Origin: Bacillota bacterium
GTDB taxonomy: Bacteria; Bacillota; Clostridia; Lachnospirales; Lachnospiraceae
NCBI GenBank assembly: GCA_023398375.1
Contig: JAEWSH010000051.1
Coordinates: 496,001-560,000, forward strand
DNA length: 64,000 bases
Direction of reading: 5' to 3'
Under the pieces are notes generated by a model. It did not search any database and was not told the DNA's origin. It was given only the letters and a program-made list of their open reading frames with translations. Both the position numbers and the translations under genes were made by a program. Each line of letters begins with the position of its first letter. Position 1 is the first letter of the stretch. Below are positions 1 to 8,901 of this stretch, piece by piece.

Positions 1-396
1 AGTACACTGGCAGGTCTGAGCGGTCATGCAGATAAGAATGGGTTATTAGATTGGCTGAAAGGGTTTAAAAAGCAGCCGGAAAGAATATTTATTGTACATG
101 GAGAAGACAGCGTATGCAAGAGCTTTACGGAATGTCTGATTCAGGAACATGGTTTGGAAGCATATGCACCATATAGTGGGACCACGTTTGATCTCTTGAC
201 AAATACCTGTGAATTTGAAACAATCCCAATCCCTATCAAGAGGAAGACCAAGATTGTTACAGATGTCTTTACTAGACTATTGGCGGCGGGACAAAGATTA
301 CTTGCTGTTATTCATAGGAATGAAGGCGCTGCAAATAAAGATCTTGCAAAGTTTGCAGACCAGATTAATTCGCTCTGTGATAAATGGGATAGATAA
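1..396 (+). CDS. MBL-fold RNA-type metallo-hydrolase, C-terminal part (5' end outside window)
   Basis: This reading frame is open from the first base and ends at 396, so only the last 131 residues are seen. The opening residues LAGLSGHADKNGLLDWL, followed by RIFIVHGED, match the RMMBL segment that closes the active site in beta-CASP metallo-beta-lactamase proteins, where the His of SGHAD is a metal or active-site ligand. Proteins of this family are usually RNA exonucleases or endonucleases of about 450 to 540 residues, so roughly three quarters of the protein lies upstream. The last 70 residues look like a variable helical tail. thyA follows 54 bp downstream on the same strand, but a functional link is not evident. 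The family call is fairly sure; the exact substrate cannot be told from this fragment. Confidence 0.8.
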   Translation, partial: STLAGLSGHADKNGLLDWLKGFKKQPERIFIVHGEDSVCKSFTECLIQEHGLEAYAPYSGTTFDLLTNTCEFETIPIPIKRKTKIVTDVFTRLLAAGQRLLAVIHRNEGAANKDLAKFADQINSLCDKWDR

Positions 397-450
397 GGAC
401 CGGAAATTTCGGGATTAGACGGTAATAGATAAGGAAGGCAGATAAAAGTA

Positions 451-1299
451 ATGAGTTTAGCAGATAATACATTTATCAATATGTGTCAGGATATTTTGGA
501 AAATGGAACAAGTACAGAAGGAGAAAAGGTCAGACCGCGCTGGGAAGATGGCACGCCCGCATATACAATAAAACGATTTGGTGTGGTAAACAGATATGAT
601 CTGTCTAAAGAGTTCCCTTTAATGACGCTCCGCAAGACGGCATTAAAGAGCGCTACAGATGAGCTGCTTTGGATCTGGCAGCAAAAATCTAATAATATCA
701 ATGACTTACACAGTCATATCTGGGATAGCTGGGCTGATGAAGATGGTTCTATCGGAAAAGCTTATGGATATCAGCTGGGTGTGAAACATCATTATAAAGA
801 AGGCATGATGGATCAGGTGGACAGAGTTATTTATGATTTAAAAAATAATCCGTTCAGCCGCAGAATTATGACGAACATTTATGTGCATCATGATCTCCAT
901 GAGATGAATCTTTACCCATGTGCATATAGTATGACATTTAATGTCACACAAAAAAAAGGAGAGGACAGACTGACATTGAATGCAATTTTGAATCAACGTT
1001 CGCAAGATATTCTGGCTGCAAATAATTGGAATGTTGTTCAGTATTCCGTACTTTTACATATGCTGGCACAGGTATGTGACATGAATGTCGGTGAATTTGT
1101 ACATGTAATTGCGGATGCACATATCTATGACAGGCATGTCTCAATTATAGAGGAATTGATTCAAAGACCTGCTTATCCTGCACCAAAATTCTGGTTGAAT
1201 CCGGAAATCAAAGATTTCTATCAATTTACCAGAAATGATGTAAAGGTGGAAGATTATGTAACTGGTCCTCAGGTATTGAATATTCCAATTGCTATTTAG
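451..1299 (+). CDS. thyA: thymidylate synthase
   Basis: This enzyme methylates dUMP to dTMP with methylene-tetrahydrofolate and releases dihydrofolate. At 282 residues it has the usual length. The catalytic cysteine is in LYPCAYSMTF near residue 155, and the substrate-binding segments LNQRSQDILAANNWNV and HIYDRH are intact. The residue after the cysteine is Ala rather than the His of the E. coli-type PCH motif, which fits the divergent Bacillus/phage-like branch. The start follows a GGAAGG-like ribosome site. The dihydrofolate reductase gene begins 29 bp downstream, which pairs dTMP synthesis with recycling of the dihydrofolate it makes. Confidence 0.95.
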   Translation: MSLADNTFINMCQDILENGTSTEGEKVRPRWEDGTPAYTIKRFGVVNRYDLSKEFPLMTLRKTALKSATDELLWIWQQKSNNINDLHSHIWDSWADEDGSIGKAYGYQLGVKHHYKEGMMDQVDRVIYDLKNNPFSRRIMTNIYVHHDLHEMNLYPCAYSMTFNVTQKKGEDRLTLNAILNQRSQDILAANNWNVVQYSVLLHMLAQVCDMNVGEFVHVIADAHIYDRHVSIIEELIQRPAYPAPKFWLNPEIKDFYQFTRNDVKVEDYVTGPQVLNIPIAI

Positions 1300-1328
1300 G
1301 CAAAATGTAATCAAGGAGAACTGGATTT

Positions 1329-1820
1329 ATGAATATTATCGTAGCAGCAGATACGAATTGGGCAATAGGCAATAAGAATGAATTACTGGTTAGTATTCCA
1401 AATGACCATAAACACTTCAGGCAGGAGACAACAGGTAAAATTGTGGTATTTGGAAGAAAGACACTGGCCACATTTCCGGGAGGTATTCCGCTTTCTGGAA
1501 GGATAAATATAATTCTGTCTACTGATCTTAACCTTAAAGTAAAAGGTGCAACTGTGGTGCATTCTATAAAAGAACTTCTGGAGATACTTAATAATTATAA
1601 GAGTGAAGATATCTTTGTTATTGGAGGAGAAAGTGTTTACAGGCAGATGCTGCCGTATTGTGACACTGCCCATGTAACGAAGATAAACCATGCATACAAT
1701 GCGGATACTTATTTTCCGAATCTGGATGAGCTCCCGGACTGGAAGATAACAGCAGACAGCGAAGAACAGACATATTTTGATTTGGAATATGTGTTTCTTA
1801 AGTACCAGAAAATGAAATAG
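1329..1820 (+). CDS. folA: dihydrofolate reductase
   Basis: This enzyme reduces dihydrofolate to tetrahydrofolate with NADPH. The protein has 163 residues, normal for the family. The N-terminus reads IIVAADTNWAIGNKNELL, with the Met20-loop Trp, followed by IPNDHKHF, which carries the catalytic acidic residue. The NADPH-binding stretch VVFGRKTLATFPG and the later VIGGESVYRQML are both present. A good AAGGAGAA ribosome site precedes the ATG. The gene is the second member of a thyA-folA pair, 29 bp apart, a very common arrangement because ThyA produces dihydrofolate. No terminator is obvious right after it; the next 380 bp hold repeats. Confidence 0.95.
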   Translation: MNIIVAADTNWAIGNKNELLVSIPNDHKHFRQETTGKIVVFGRKTLATFPGGIPLSGRINIILSTDLNLKVKGATVVHSIKELLEILNNYKSEDIFVIGGESVYRQMLPYCDTAHVTKINHAYNADTYFPNLDELPDWKITADSEEQTYFDLEYVFLKYQKMK

Positions 1821-1863
1821 ATAGAAAGACTCGCTTTACAAAAACAGGTGCAGTTGTTCTTTT

Positions 1864-2007
1864 GTTACAGTTCGGGCATGAGTACCGCGAGGTGTTTTTT
1901 GTGGGCGCAGGTCACAGAAAACCCGAGTTTTACAAGCGTGAAATTATGCAGGATGCATAATTTCTGTGCATAACTGTTGCTATGAAGCCGCAAGGCTGAA
2001 TAGTAAC
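1864..2007 (-). mobile_element. 144-bp MITE-like repeat, copy 1
   Basis: The 144 bases here match, in inverted orientation, the 144 bases at 28902-29045. Both copies have imperfect terminal inverted repeats of the form (G/A)TTAC(T/A)(A/G)TTCAGCC, and both carry the internal stretch ACCGCGAGGTGTTTTTTGTG. There is no transposase gene, so this looks like a non-autonomous element. The flanks here (TTCTTTT and GTTTTTC) are only loosely similar, so a target duplication is not clear, unlike at the second copy. Short frames inside it, giving peptides such as YYSALRLHSN, occur in both copies and are most likely by-products of the repeat rather than genes. Confidence 0.75.
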
Positions 2008-2054
2008 GTTTTTCGACATACGCCTTGACTTTAATGTGGAAAAGGATAATAATG

Positions 2055-2116
2055 TAACTTATCGGTAGAAAATCAAGCGGCTGCGAAGCAGACATTTGAA
2101 TTTACCCGATAAGTTA
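2055..2116. repeat. inverted repeat upstream of ilvE, followed by a short duplicated segment
   Basis: TAACTTATCGG (2055-2065) is perfectly complementary to CCGATAAGTTA (2106-2116), giving an 11-bp stem around a 40-base loop that holds the small hairpin CTGC-GAA-GCAG. It is followed by two near-identical pieces, GGAAACGAAGTTTTCGA and GGAAACAAAGTTTTCGA, about 32 bp apart (about 2120-2168). The 386-bp folA-ilvE gap therefore consists of a MITE-like repeat, this palindrome and the small duplication. I see no T-box or leader peptide for branched-chain amino acid control. Confidence 0.6.
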
Positions 2117-2205
2117 ACGAGGAAACGAAGTTTTCGAGTTTATTATATTATAGGAAACAAAGTTTTCGATAATACTATTACATGTTATAAGGAGCAGGGA
2201 CAGTT

Positions 2206-3273
2206 ATGTTAAATATCAAATTTGAAAAAACTACAAATCCAAAGCCAATTCCGGGGCCAGAGAATCCATTGACATTCGGTACTATTTTTACCGATCACAT
2301 GTTTGTGATGGATTATGAGGAAGGAAAAGGATGGATCGACCCTCGAATTATTCCTTATCAACCAATAGAATTAGAACCTTCTGCTATGGTATTTCATTAC
2401 GGACAAGAAATGTTTGAAGGTATGAAGGCCTACAAAACAGAAGATGAAAGAACTTTATTATTTCGTCCTGACAAGAATATTCAGAGAGCCAATAATACAA
2501 ATAAGAGAATCTGTATTCCGGAGATTCCGGAAGAGGATTTCTTACAGGCCATTAAAGAGCTCGTAAAAACAGACGATGCCTGGATTCCTACGAAAGAGGG
2601 AACATCTCTGTATATCAGGCCTTTTATAATAGCAACAGATCCGTTCCTAGGTGTAAGGCCTTCTCATACTTACAAATTTATAATTATTTTATCTCCGGTA
2701 GGAGCATATTATCCAGAAGGGCTAAATCCGGTTAAGATATGGATTGAAGATGAATATGTAAGAGCTGTAAGAGGCGGACTTGGGGAAGCAAAAGCAGGTG
2801 CAAATTATGTGGCAAGTTTAAAAGCACAGGTAAAGGCTCATGATGCAGGATACTCTCAAGTATTATGGCTCGATGGCGTTGAAAGAAAATATATTGAAGA
2901 AGTTGGAGCTATGAATATCTTCTTTAAGATTAACGGGACGGTAATAACACCTATGCTGAATGGTTCTATCCTGCCAGGTGTCACAAGACAAAGCTGTATA
3001 GACTTATGTAAGTCATGGGGACTTCCGGTTGAAGAGAGAAAAATCTCTGCTAAAGAATTATTTGATGCTGCATTAGATGGTACACTAGAAGAAGTGTGGG
3101 GAACAGGTACAGCAGCAGTTATTTCACCGGTTGGAAATTTAAGAGAAGGTGAGACTGATGTTCAAATCAAAGATGGTGGTATCGGAGAATTAAGCCAGAA
3201 ATTGTATGATACAATTACAGGTATTCAATTAGGCAAAATTGAAGGACCTGCAGGTTGGTCAGTAGAAGTTTAA
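2206..3273 (+). CDS. ilvE: branched-chain amino acid aminotransferase
   Basis: This PLP enzyme exchanges amino groups between glutamate and the 2-keto acids of valine, leucine and isoleucine. At 355 residues it belongs to the longer BCAT form found in eukaryotes and many Firmicutes. GQEMFEGMKAY lies in the N-terminal domain. The Schiff-base lysine is expected in LGEAKAGANYVASLKAQ near residue 197. VLWLDGVERKYIEEVGAMN and LPGVTRQS are the conserved C-terminal segments. ATAAGGAGCAGGGAC provides the ribosome site for the ATG. The gene stands alone between repeat-rich gaps, with a terminator-like hairpin about 110 bp downstream. Confidence 0.95.
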   Translation: MLNIKFEKTTNPKPIPGPENPLTFGTIFTDHMFVMDYEEGKGWIDPRIIPYQPIELEPSAMVFHYGQEMFEGMKAYKTEDERTLLFRPDKNIQRANNTNKRICIPEIPEEDFLQAIKELVKTDDAWIPTKEGTSLYIRPFIIATDPFLGVRPSHTYKFIIILSPVGAYYPEGLNPVKIWIEDEYVRAVRGGLGEAKAGANYVASLKAQVKAHDAGYSQVLWLDGVERKYIEEVGAMNIFFKINGTVITPMLNGSILPGVTRQSCIDLCKSWGLPVEERKISAKELFDAALDGTLEEVWGTGTAAVISPVGNLREGETDVQIKDGGIGELSQKLYDTITGIQLGKIEGPAGWSVEV

Positions 3274-3382
3274 CTATGAGAAACACACTTTGAGGTTTCG
3301 ATAGCTATCGCGGCAGTCGCCAAATGCAGGCAGGTTTGTATTCGGTCCGTTGCTTGCGTAAATAGAAAAATGGTTCATTATC

Positions 3383-3415
3383 AGGCGGAATTTCTCACCA
3401 AGAGAGATTTCGCCT
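3383..3415. terminator. terminator-like hairpin after ilvE
   Basis: AGGCGGAATTTCTC and GAGAGATTTCGCCT form a 14-bp stem with two wobble positions and a 5-base loop. The following ATTCTAACTT is only moderately T-rich, so this may be a weak terminator or simply a stable 3' end. The stretch from 3274 to 3382 holds nothing else I can recognise. Confidence 0.5.
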
Positions 3416-3446
3416 ATTCTAACTTATAGAGGTTCTAGACTAAAAT

Positions 3447-3593
3447 GTTAAAAAGCTTATCATAAAACTTGGCTTCGTCAATTTGCACATATACTTGCTA
3501 TATCATAAGTGATGCACAACATAGTTTTGTATCACTTTGTAGTAACATAAATTGTGTAAATTGACGAATTCAAAACACAAACAAGCTTTTAAC
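3447..3593. repeat. palindromic element family A, copy A1 (short form)
   Basis: The sequence is almost wholly self-complementary. GTTAAAAAGCTT at the left pairs with AAGCTTTTAAC at the right. TTCGTCAATTTGCAC pairs with GTGTAAATTGACGAA, and AAGTGATGCACAA pairs with TTGTATCACTT near the centre. It shares its arms with copies at 26951, 28806 and 35802 but lacks their roughly 75-bp central module. It lies 17 bp before the sbcD start, so it would form a long hairpin in the sbcD leader or end the upstream transcript. Confidence 0.75.
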
Positions 3594-3610
3594 TAAAACC
3601 AGGGGGTTAT

Positions 3611-4735
3611 ATGAAATTATTGCATACAGGGGACCTGCATATAGGAAAAATAGTGAATGAATTTTCACTCATAGAAGACCAAAGATTATTCTTGCAGCAG
3701 ATAATTTCAATTGCTGTAAAGGAACAGGCAGATGCAGTTATCATTGCGGGTGATGTCTACGACCGCGCGATTCCTTCAGCAGAAGCTGTAACAATCCTGG
3801 ATGAATTTTTATCTGAATTGATAGATTCCAGTATTCAGGTATTTATGATCAGTGGCAATCATGATTCACCGGAACGTGTTGGATTTGCAGATAGAATACT
3901 GGAAAAACAAGGATTGTATATTGCGGGGAGCGTGGCACAGGGAATTAAGCAGGTTGTATTGCAGGATGCTTATGGAGATGTTAATTTTGTGTTGATTCCA
4001 TTTGTGAAACCGTCAGTAGTTGGAGCAAAAAATAGTCAGGAAGCAATGGAAAAAATGCTTCAGCAGGTAAATTATGAAACCAAAAGAATTGTTCTTGTGA
4101 CACATTATTTCGTAACAGATAGAGAAAATAATCCGGAATTGTCTGATTCAGAGACTACGATTAATATAGGCGGATTAGATAATGTGGAAGCGTCTCTATT
4201 TGATAATTTTACATATGTTGCATTAGGTCATATCCATAAGCCACAAAAGATTGGGAAGCATCCTGTGTATTATGCAGGAACACCGATCAAGTATTCATTT
4301 TCAGAGACAAATCAGTCAAAAGGATTGAATCTTGTTGAGATAGACGAGCAAGGAAATACAAGGGTACGGCAAGTCCCAATAAAATCGTTACATGATATGC
4401 GTAAAATAAAGGGTGAGCTGCAGGAATTGATGCGGCCGGAAATTGTACATCTGGGAGATCGCAATGATTATTTACAGGTTACATTGACAAACAAAGAAGA
4501 ACTGATTGATCCGATTGGCACACTGCGTACACAATATCCCAATACCATGCAGTTGATATTGGAAAAAAATGAAATAGAAGGTAAGGAAATTGATCTTGGA
4601 AAACTGAAAAAAAGCAAGTCTTTATTGGAATTATATCAGGATTTTTATGAGATCGTACGAGAAGACAGTCTATCAGGAGAACGCATGCGGGTAGTGTTAG
4701 AGGCAATGAAAGAAGCAGAAGGGGGAGAACCGTAA
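3611..4735 (+). CDS. sbcD: exonuclease subunit SbcD (Mre11-like nuclease)
   Basis: This is the nuclease half of the SbcCD complex, which cuts hairpins and blocked DNA ends. The 374-residue protein starts with the metallophosphoesterase signature HTGDLHIGK, then GDVYDRAIPS, SGNHDSPERV, VLVTHYF and ALGHIHKPQ, which together supply the metal-binding Asp, Asn and His residues. The ribosome site is AGGGGG. It overlaps its partner's region closely: sbcC starts one base after the stop codon region, so the two are co-transcribed. SbcCD attacks long palindromes, which is notable in a chromosome with many palindromic repeats, one of them directly upstream. Confidence 0.94.
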   Translation: MKLLHTGDLHIGKIVNEFSLIEDQRLFLQQIISIAVKEQADAVIIAGDVYDRAIPSAEAVTILDEFLSELIDSSIQVFMISGNHDSPERVGFADRILEKQGLYIAGSVAQGIKQVVLQDAYGDVNFVLIPFVKPSVVGAKNSQEAMEKMLQQVNYETKRIVLVTHYFVTDRENNPELSDSETTINIGGLDNVEASLFDNFTYVALGHIHKPQKIGKHPVYYAGTPIKYSFSETNQSKGLNLVEIDEQGNTRVRQVPIKSLHDMRKIKGELQELMRPEIVHLGDRNDYLQVTLTNKEELIDPIGTLRTQYPNTMQLILEKNEIEGKEIDLGKLKKSKSLLELYQDFYEIVREDSLSGERMRVVLEAMKEAEGGEP

Positions 4736-4736
4736 T

Positions 4737-7439
4737 ATGAGACCGACAAAGTTAATCATCAGCGGATGGGGCCCGTATAAAGATAGTGTGGAAATAGATT
4801 TTACGAACTTTGGAGGTCATGGTTTGTTTTTAATTACAGGTCCTACAGGTGCCGGCAAAACTACCGTCTTTGATGCGATTTCTTATGCGCTGTTTGGAGA
4901 AGTCAGCGGAAGTATTAGAAATAAAGATAGTGTGCGCAGTGATTTTGCCAGTGCTGATACAAAAACATATGTGGAGCTTTTTATGACACATGCTGGTCAG
5001 GAATATCGAATTTTTAGGAATCCTCAGTATATCAGACCAAAGAAGAGAAAGTCGGGCGGAAATGCTTTTACAAGAGAAAATGAGAATGCAATTCTGTATT
5101 TACCGAATGAAAAAGTGATAGAAGGAAACCGGGAAGTGAATGCAAAAGTGCAAGAGATCTTAAGCATGGATTTTGAACAGTTTAAACAGATTTCCATGAT
5201 CGCGCAGGGGGAATTTACCAGACTGTTAACAGCATCTTCCAAAGAAAAAACACAGATATTCAGAGAAATATTTAATACACATAAATATGATCAGTTTGCA
5301 TCCGTTTTACATCAGAAAGCAGCTAAGTTATATAACCAGATCATGACATATCGCAGTAAAATGGAGGAAGCAATTGAGTCCATCCGCACGACCGTTCAGA
5401 CAGAAGAATGGGAACAGTTGACAGAACGAAAAAATGAAAAACAGGAGTATGCATATACGGATATCAGAGATTACCTTGCAGCTGAATTAGAACAACAAAA
5501 AGAAATAATGCAGACATCTGAAAAAGAAGTGGAAAAAGCAGAAAAGGCATTATTAGACTGTGAGAAAGAATTACAGAAAGCCAAAACCCAGAATACACTT
5601 TTTTTAGAATTAGAAAATGCAAAACAGCAAAAGGTGAAGCTGCAACTGCAAAGTACAGAAATAAATGACATAAAAGAAAAGCTTAAGGCAGCAACAAATG
5701 CATTGAATGTAGAAGGGGCATACATACAAAAGGAAGAAGCCAAAAAGAGAATAGTATATGCAGAAAACGAATTATGTAAACTGATAGAAGAGTTGGAATC
5801 ATTGGAAAAACATGAAAAAGAATATGAAATGCAGTATAAGAACAGAATAGAACTTAAGTATTTTATTTCAATGATTCAAGAATACGTGCAGATGTATCTT
5901 GTGCAACAGGAAAAGCAAAAAGTTCTGCAAAAAAAAGAACGCGAATTAAAGGAGTATCAACAAATTTACCATCAGGCGGAGCAGAACGCAATGAGGAGTA
6001 AACATACTTATGAACAAGCAGAAACTCAATATAGACATGCCATGGTAGGTATTGTGGCAGGACAGTTAGTAGAAGGAGAACCTTGTCCGGTATGTGGTTC
6101 TGTGGTACATCCATGTATAGCAAAAATAGAAGAAAATGTACCAAGTGAGGAGCGTATTAAGGAATTTAAGGAAATCTATGAAGCAGAACATAAAAAATTA
6201 TTGGAATGGCATCAAAAAACTGCCGTCCGTCACGGAGAGGTAAAGTCAATAAATGAAGAACTGGAGCATCAAAAATCGGATCTTAAATCTAAAAAAGAGA
6301 CAATCGGAGAAATATCTGATACAATAGTAATATTGCTTGAACAAATATTGGCATGCAGAAAGAAAAATATTTTAGAGGCAGCAGAACAGAATGCTGTGAC
6401 ATTTCAGCATACCTGCAGGGAGGCATTGCAATCGATAGAGAAGAATGAGACCAGAATGCAGCAGTTACTTGCTAACAAGGGAGAAAAGCAAAATAGCATT
6501 GTAATAAGGCAACGCGAAATGCAGGAATTCAGGGAACAGTATCAAGAGGTCAGGAAAGCATTTCAACAAAAGTTGGTATTTTATGCATTTCAATCAGAAG
6601 AACAATATCTGAATAGCAGGAAAGCAAATACGGAAGTGGACATTATGCAGAAAAGGATTGAAAACTACGAACAACAGGTAGCATCTAATGATGATTATGT
6701 ATCACGCATGACAGCAGTAGTCAGAGGAAAGAAAGTCATAGATATGGAGGAATTATTCTATCAAAAGAATGCGGCAGAAGAGAGTAAAAAAAGGCGACAA
6801 TCAAGGCATGCACAATTACAGATCCGATTTGCCCGCATCAAGACAGCATTTTCATCATTAGATGATAAATTGAAGAATTCAAAGAATTTGGAATTGGCAT
6901 ATGGGATTGTTAAGGATTTAGATAATATAACAATCGGTAACAATGCAAAAAGACTTGTTTTTGAACAATATGTGTTAATCAGTTATTTTGAGGAAGTATT
7001 GCATGCGGCCAACATCAGACTGCAGAAAATGACAGCAGGAAGATATCTGCTATCAAGAGCAGAGGGGGTCAGTGACGGAAGAAGTAAGGATAACTTTGAA
7101 ATACAAGTACTTGATAACTATACAGGGAAGTATCGCATGGCCAAGACACTTTCGGGTGGAGAGTCTTTCAAAGCTTCTCTCGCGCTGGCACTTGGAATGA
7201 GTGATATCATACAAGCTTCAACCGGAGGAATCCGGGTTGAAACATTATTTATAGATGAAGGATTTGGATCTTTAGATGCAGAATCATTGGATCAGTCATG
7301 TGAAACATTAATGTCACTGGTAGATAAAGACAGATTCATTGGAATTATATCACATGTGACAGAATTAAAGGAGAGAATTCCAAAACAGTTAGTTATAGAT
7401 AAGACGAATGGTGGAAGCAGCATACGTGTGATTTGTTAA
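4737..7439 (+). CDS. sbcC: exonuclease subunit SbcC (Rad50-like ATPase)
   Basis: This is the SMC-like ATPase of the SbcCD nuclease. Residues 33-42 hold the Walker A motif GPTGAGKTT. Two long coiled coils rich in Glu, Lys and Gln follow, on either side of the zinc hook CPVC near residue 450. The C-terminal lobe carries the signature LSGGESFKASLAL near residue 805 and Walker B LFIDEGFGSLD near residue 838. At 900 residues it is shorter than the roughly 1,050 of E. coli, mainly through shorter coiled coils, but all functional motifs are present. It is translated right after sbcD. Confidence 0.94.
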   Translation: MRPTKLIISGWGPYKDSVEIDFTNFGGHGLFLITGPTGAGKTTVFDAISYALFGEVSGSIRNKDSVRSDFASADTKTYVELFMTHAGQEYRIFRNPQYIRPKKRKSGGNAFTRENENAILYLPNEKVIEGNREVNAKVQEILSMDFEQFKQISMIAQGEFTRLLTASSKEKTQIFREIFNTHKYDQFASVLHQKAAKLYNQIMTYRSKMEEAIESIRTTVQTEEWEQLTERKNEKQEYAYTDIRDYLAAELEQQKEIMQTSEKEVEKAEKALLDCEKELQKAKTQNTLFLELENAKQQKVKLQLQSTEINDIKEKLKAATNALNVEGAYIQKEEAKKRIVYAENELCKLIEELESLEKHEKEYEMQYKNRIELKYFISMIQEYVQMYLVQQEKQKVLQKKERELKEYQQIYHQAEQNAMRSKHTYEQAETQYRHAMVGIVAGQLVEGEPCPVCGSVVHPCIAKIEENVPSEERIKEFKEIYEAEHKKLLEWHQKTAVRHGEVKSINEELEHQKSDLKSKKETIGEISDTIVILLEQILACRKKNILEAAEQNAVTFQHTCREALQSIEKNETRMQQLLANKGEKQNSIVIRQREMQEFREQYQEVRKAFQQKLVFYAFQSEEQYLNSRKANTEVDIMQKRIENYEQQVASNDDYVSRMTAVVRGKKVIDMEELFYQKNAAEESKKRRQSRHAQLQIRFARIKTAFSSLDDKLKNSKNLELAYGIVKDLDNITIGNNAKRLVFEQYVLISYFEEVLHAANIRLQKMTAGRYLLSRAEGVSDGRSKDNFEIQVLDNYTGKYRMAKTLSGGESFKASLALALGMSDIIQASTGGIRVETLFIDEGFGSLDAESLDQSCETLMSLVDKDRFIGIISHVTELKERIPKQLVIDKTNGGSSIRVIC

Positions 7440-7472
7440 AAAAGCCGCAAGGTCGGCAGGCAGGAGCTAGAT

Positions 7473-8876
7473 ATGGAAAAGAATTATGATGTAATTATTA
7501 TCGGAGCAGGACCGGGAGGAATCTTTTGCGCCTATGAACTGATGGAAAAAAGAAGTGATCTGAAAGTGTTAATGATTGAAAAAGGCCGCTCTATAGAAAA
7601 GCGAAATTGTCCGAAACGTGTGACAAAACAATGTGTTGGGTGCAATCCTTGTTCTATAACGACAGGATTTGCAGGAGCGGGAGCATTTTCTGACGGAAAA
7701 CTTTCATTATCACCTGATGTAGGCGGAAATCTGCCTGGTATCCTGGGATATGATAAAACAGTGGAGCTGATAAAAGAATCAGATGATATTTATCTAAAAT
7801 TTGGGGCGGATGAGAATGTATATGGTGTTGATAAAGAGAAGGAGATCCGTGAGATCCGCAGAAAAGCAATCAATGCGAATCTAAAACTGGTAGAATGTCC
7901 AATCAGACATCTTGGGACAGAAGAAGGGTATAAGATCTATGCCAGATTACAACAGCACCTGGAAGAGAAAAATGTTACGATGATGTTCAATACGATGGTT
8001 GAAAAAATTATCATAAAAGATAACAGAGCTAAGGGAGTTATTACAGATAAGGGCGATTCGATTTATGCGGATCAGATAGTATCAGCTGTGGGACGAGAAG
8101 GTGCAGACTGGTTCAGCGGCGTATGTGAAGCACAGGAAATTGAAACAACGGTAGGAACAGTTGACATAGGTGTACGTGTGGAAGTGCGCGATGAAGTCAT
8201 GCAATTTTTGAATGAGAATCTGTATGAAGCAAAATTAATATATTATACACCCACATTTGATGACAAGGTCAGAACTTTTTGTACGAATCCATCCGGTGAA
8301 GTTGCCACGGAATATTACGATAATGGACTTGCAGTTGTAAACGGTCATGCATACAAATCTCAAGAACATAAGACTAATAATACAAATTTTGCGCTTTTGG
8401 TATCCAAGAACTTTACAAAACCATTTCGTACACCAATTGAGTACGGAAAACAAATCGCACAGTTGTCTAATATGTTATGTGGTGGCAAAATTCTGGTTCA
8501 GACGTTTGGTGATTTCAGACGCGGAAGAAGGACAACAGAAGAAAGGCTTTGCCGAAACAATCTGGTACCGACACTGAAAGATGCTGTTCCAGGAGATTTA
8601 TCTCTTGTGTTCCCGCACAGAATTATGGTGGATATTGAAGAAATGATATTGGCATTGGATAAAGTGACACCGGGAATTGCAGCTGAGGAAACCCTTCTTT
8701 ATGGCGTGGAAGTCAAATTTTATTCTAATAAGGTAGTCATTAATAAAGATTTTGAAACAAGTGTTGAAGGATTGCGAGCGATCGGAGATGGTGCTGGTGT
8801 AACAAGAGGACTTCAGCAGGCTTCCGCGAATGGCATCAGTGCAGCCAGAAGCATATTGAACAGATTACAGAAATGA
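7473..8876 (+). CDS. FAD-dependent oxidoreductase (COG2509-like)
   Basis: The N-terminus VIIIGAGPGGIFCAYEL is a Rossmann dinucleotide-binding motif for FAD, and the C-terminal GLRAIGDGAGVTRGLQQASANG is the second FAD-contacting segment. The 467-residue length and the cysteine-rich stretch KRVTKQCVGCNPCSITTGFAGAGAFSDGK near residues 50-75 are typical of a widespread but poorly characterised group of FAD-dependent dehydrogenases found in anaerobes. No substrate can be given from the sequence. It begins 33 bp after sbcC behind GGCAGGAGCT, and a PPIase gene follows 25 bp later, so the four genes from sbcD onward may be one transcript. Confidence 0.85.
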   Translation: MEKNYDVIIIGAGPGGIFCAYELMEKRSDLKVLMIEKGRSIEKRNCPKRVTKQCVGCNPCSITTGFAGAGAFSDGKLSLSPDVGGNLPGILGYDKTVELIKESDDIYLKFGADENVYGVDKEKEIREIRRKAINANLKLVECPIRHLGTEEGYKIYARLQQHLEEKNVTMMFNTMVEKIIIKDNRAKGVITDKGDSIYADQIVSAVGREGADWFSGVCEAQEIETTVGTVDIGVRVEVRDEVMQFLNENLYEAKLIYYTPTFDDKVRTFCTNPSGEVATEYYDNGLAVVNGHAYKSQEHKTNNTNFALLVSKNFTKPFRTPIEYGKQIAQLSNMLCGGKILVQTFGDFRRGRRTTEERLCRNNLVPTLKDAVPGDLSLVFPHRIMVDIEEMILALDKVTPGIAAEETLLYGVEVKFYSNKVVINKDFETSVEGLRAIGDGAGVTRGLQQASANGISAARSILNRLQK

Positions 8877-8901
8877 AGGATAAGTTAAAAGGGTTAATCA
8901 A

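Noticed and set aside
1865..2095. Small minus-strand protein containing YYSALRLHSN
   Set aside because: The same peptide arises from the 144-bp repeat at 28902-29045; it reflects the repeat and not a gene.
1821..2205. T-box or leader attenuator for ilvE
   Set aside because: No T-box word (TGGNACCGCG) and no leader peptide with branched-chain codons; the gap is accounted for by repeats.
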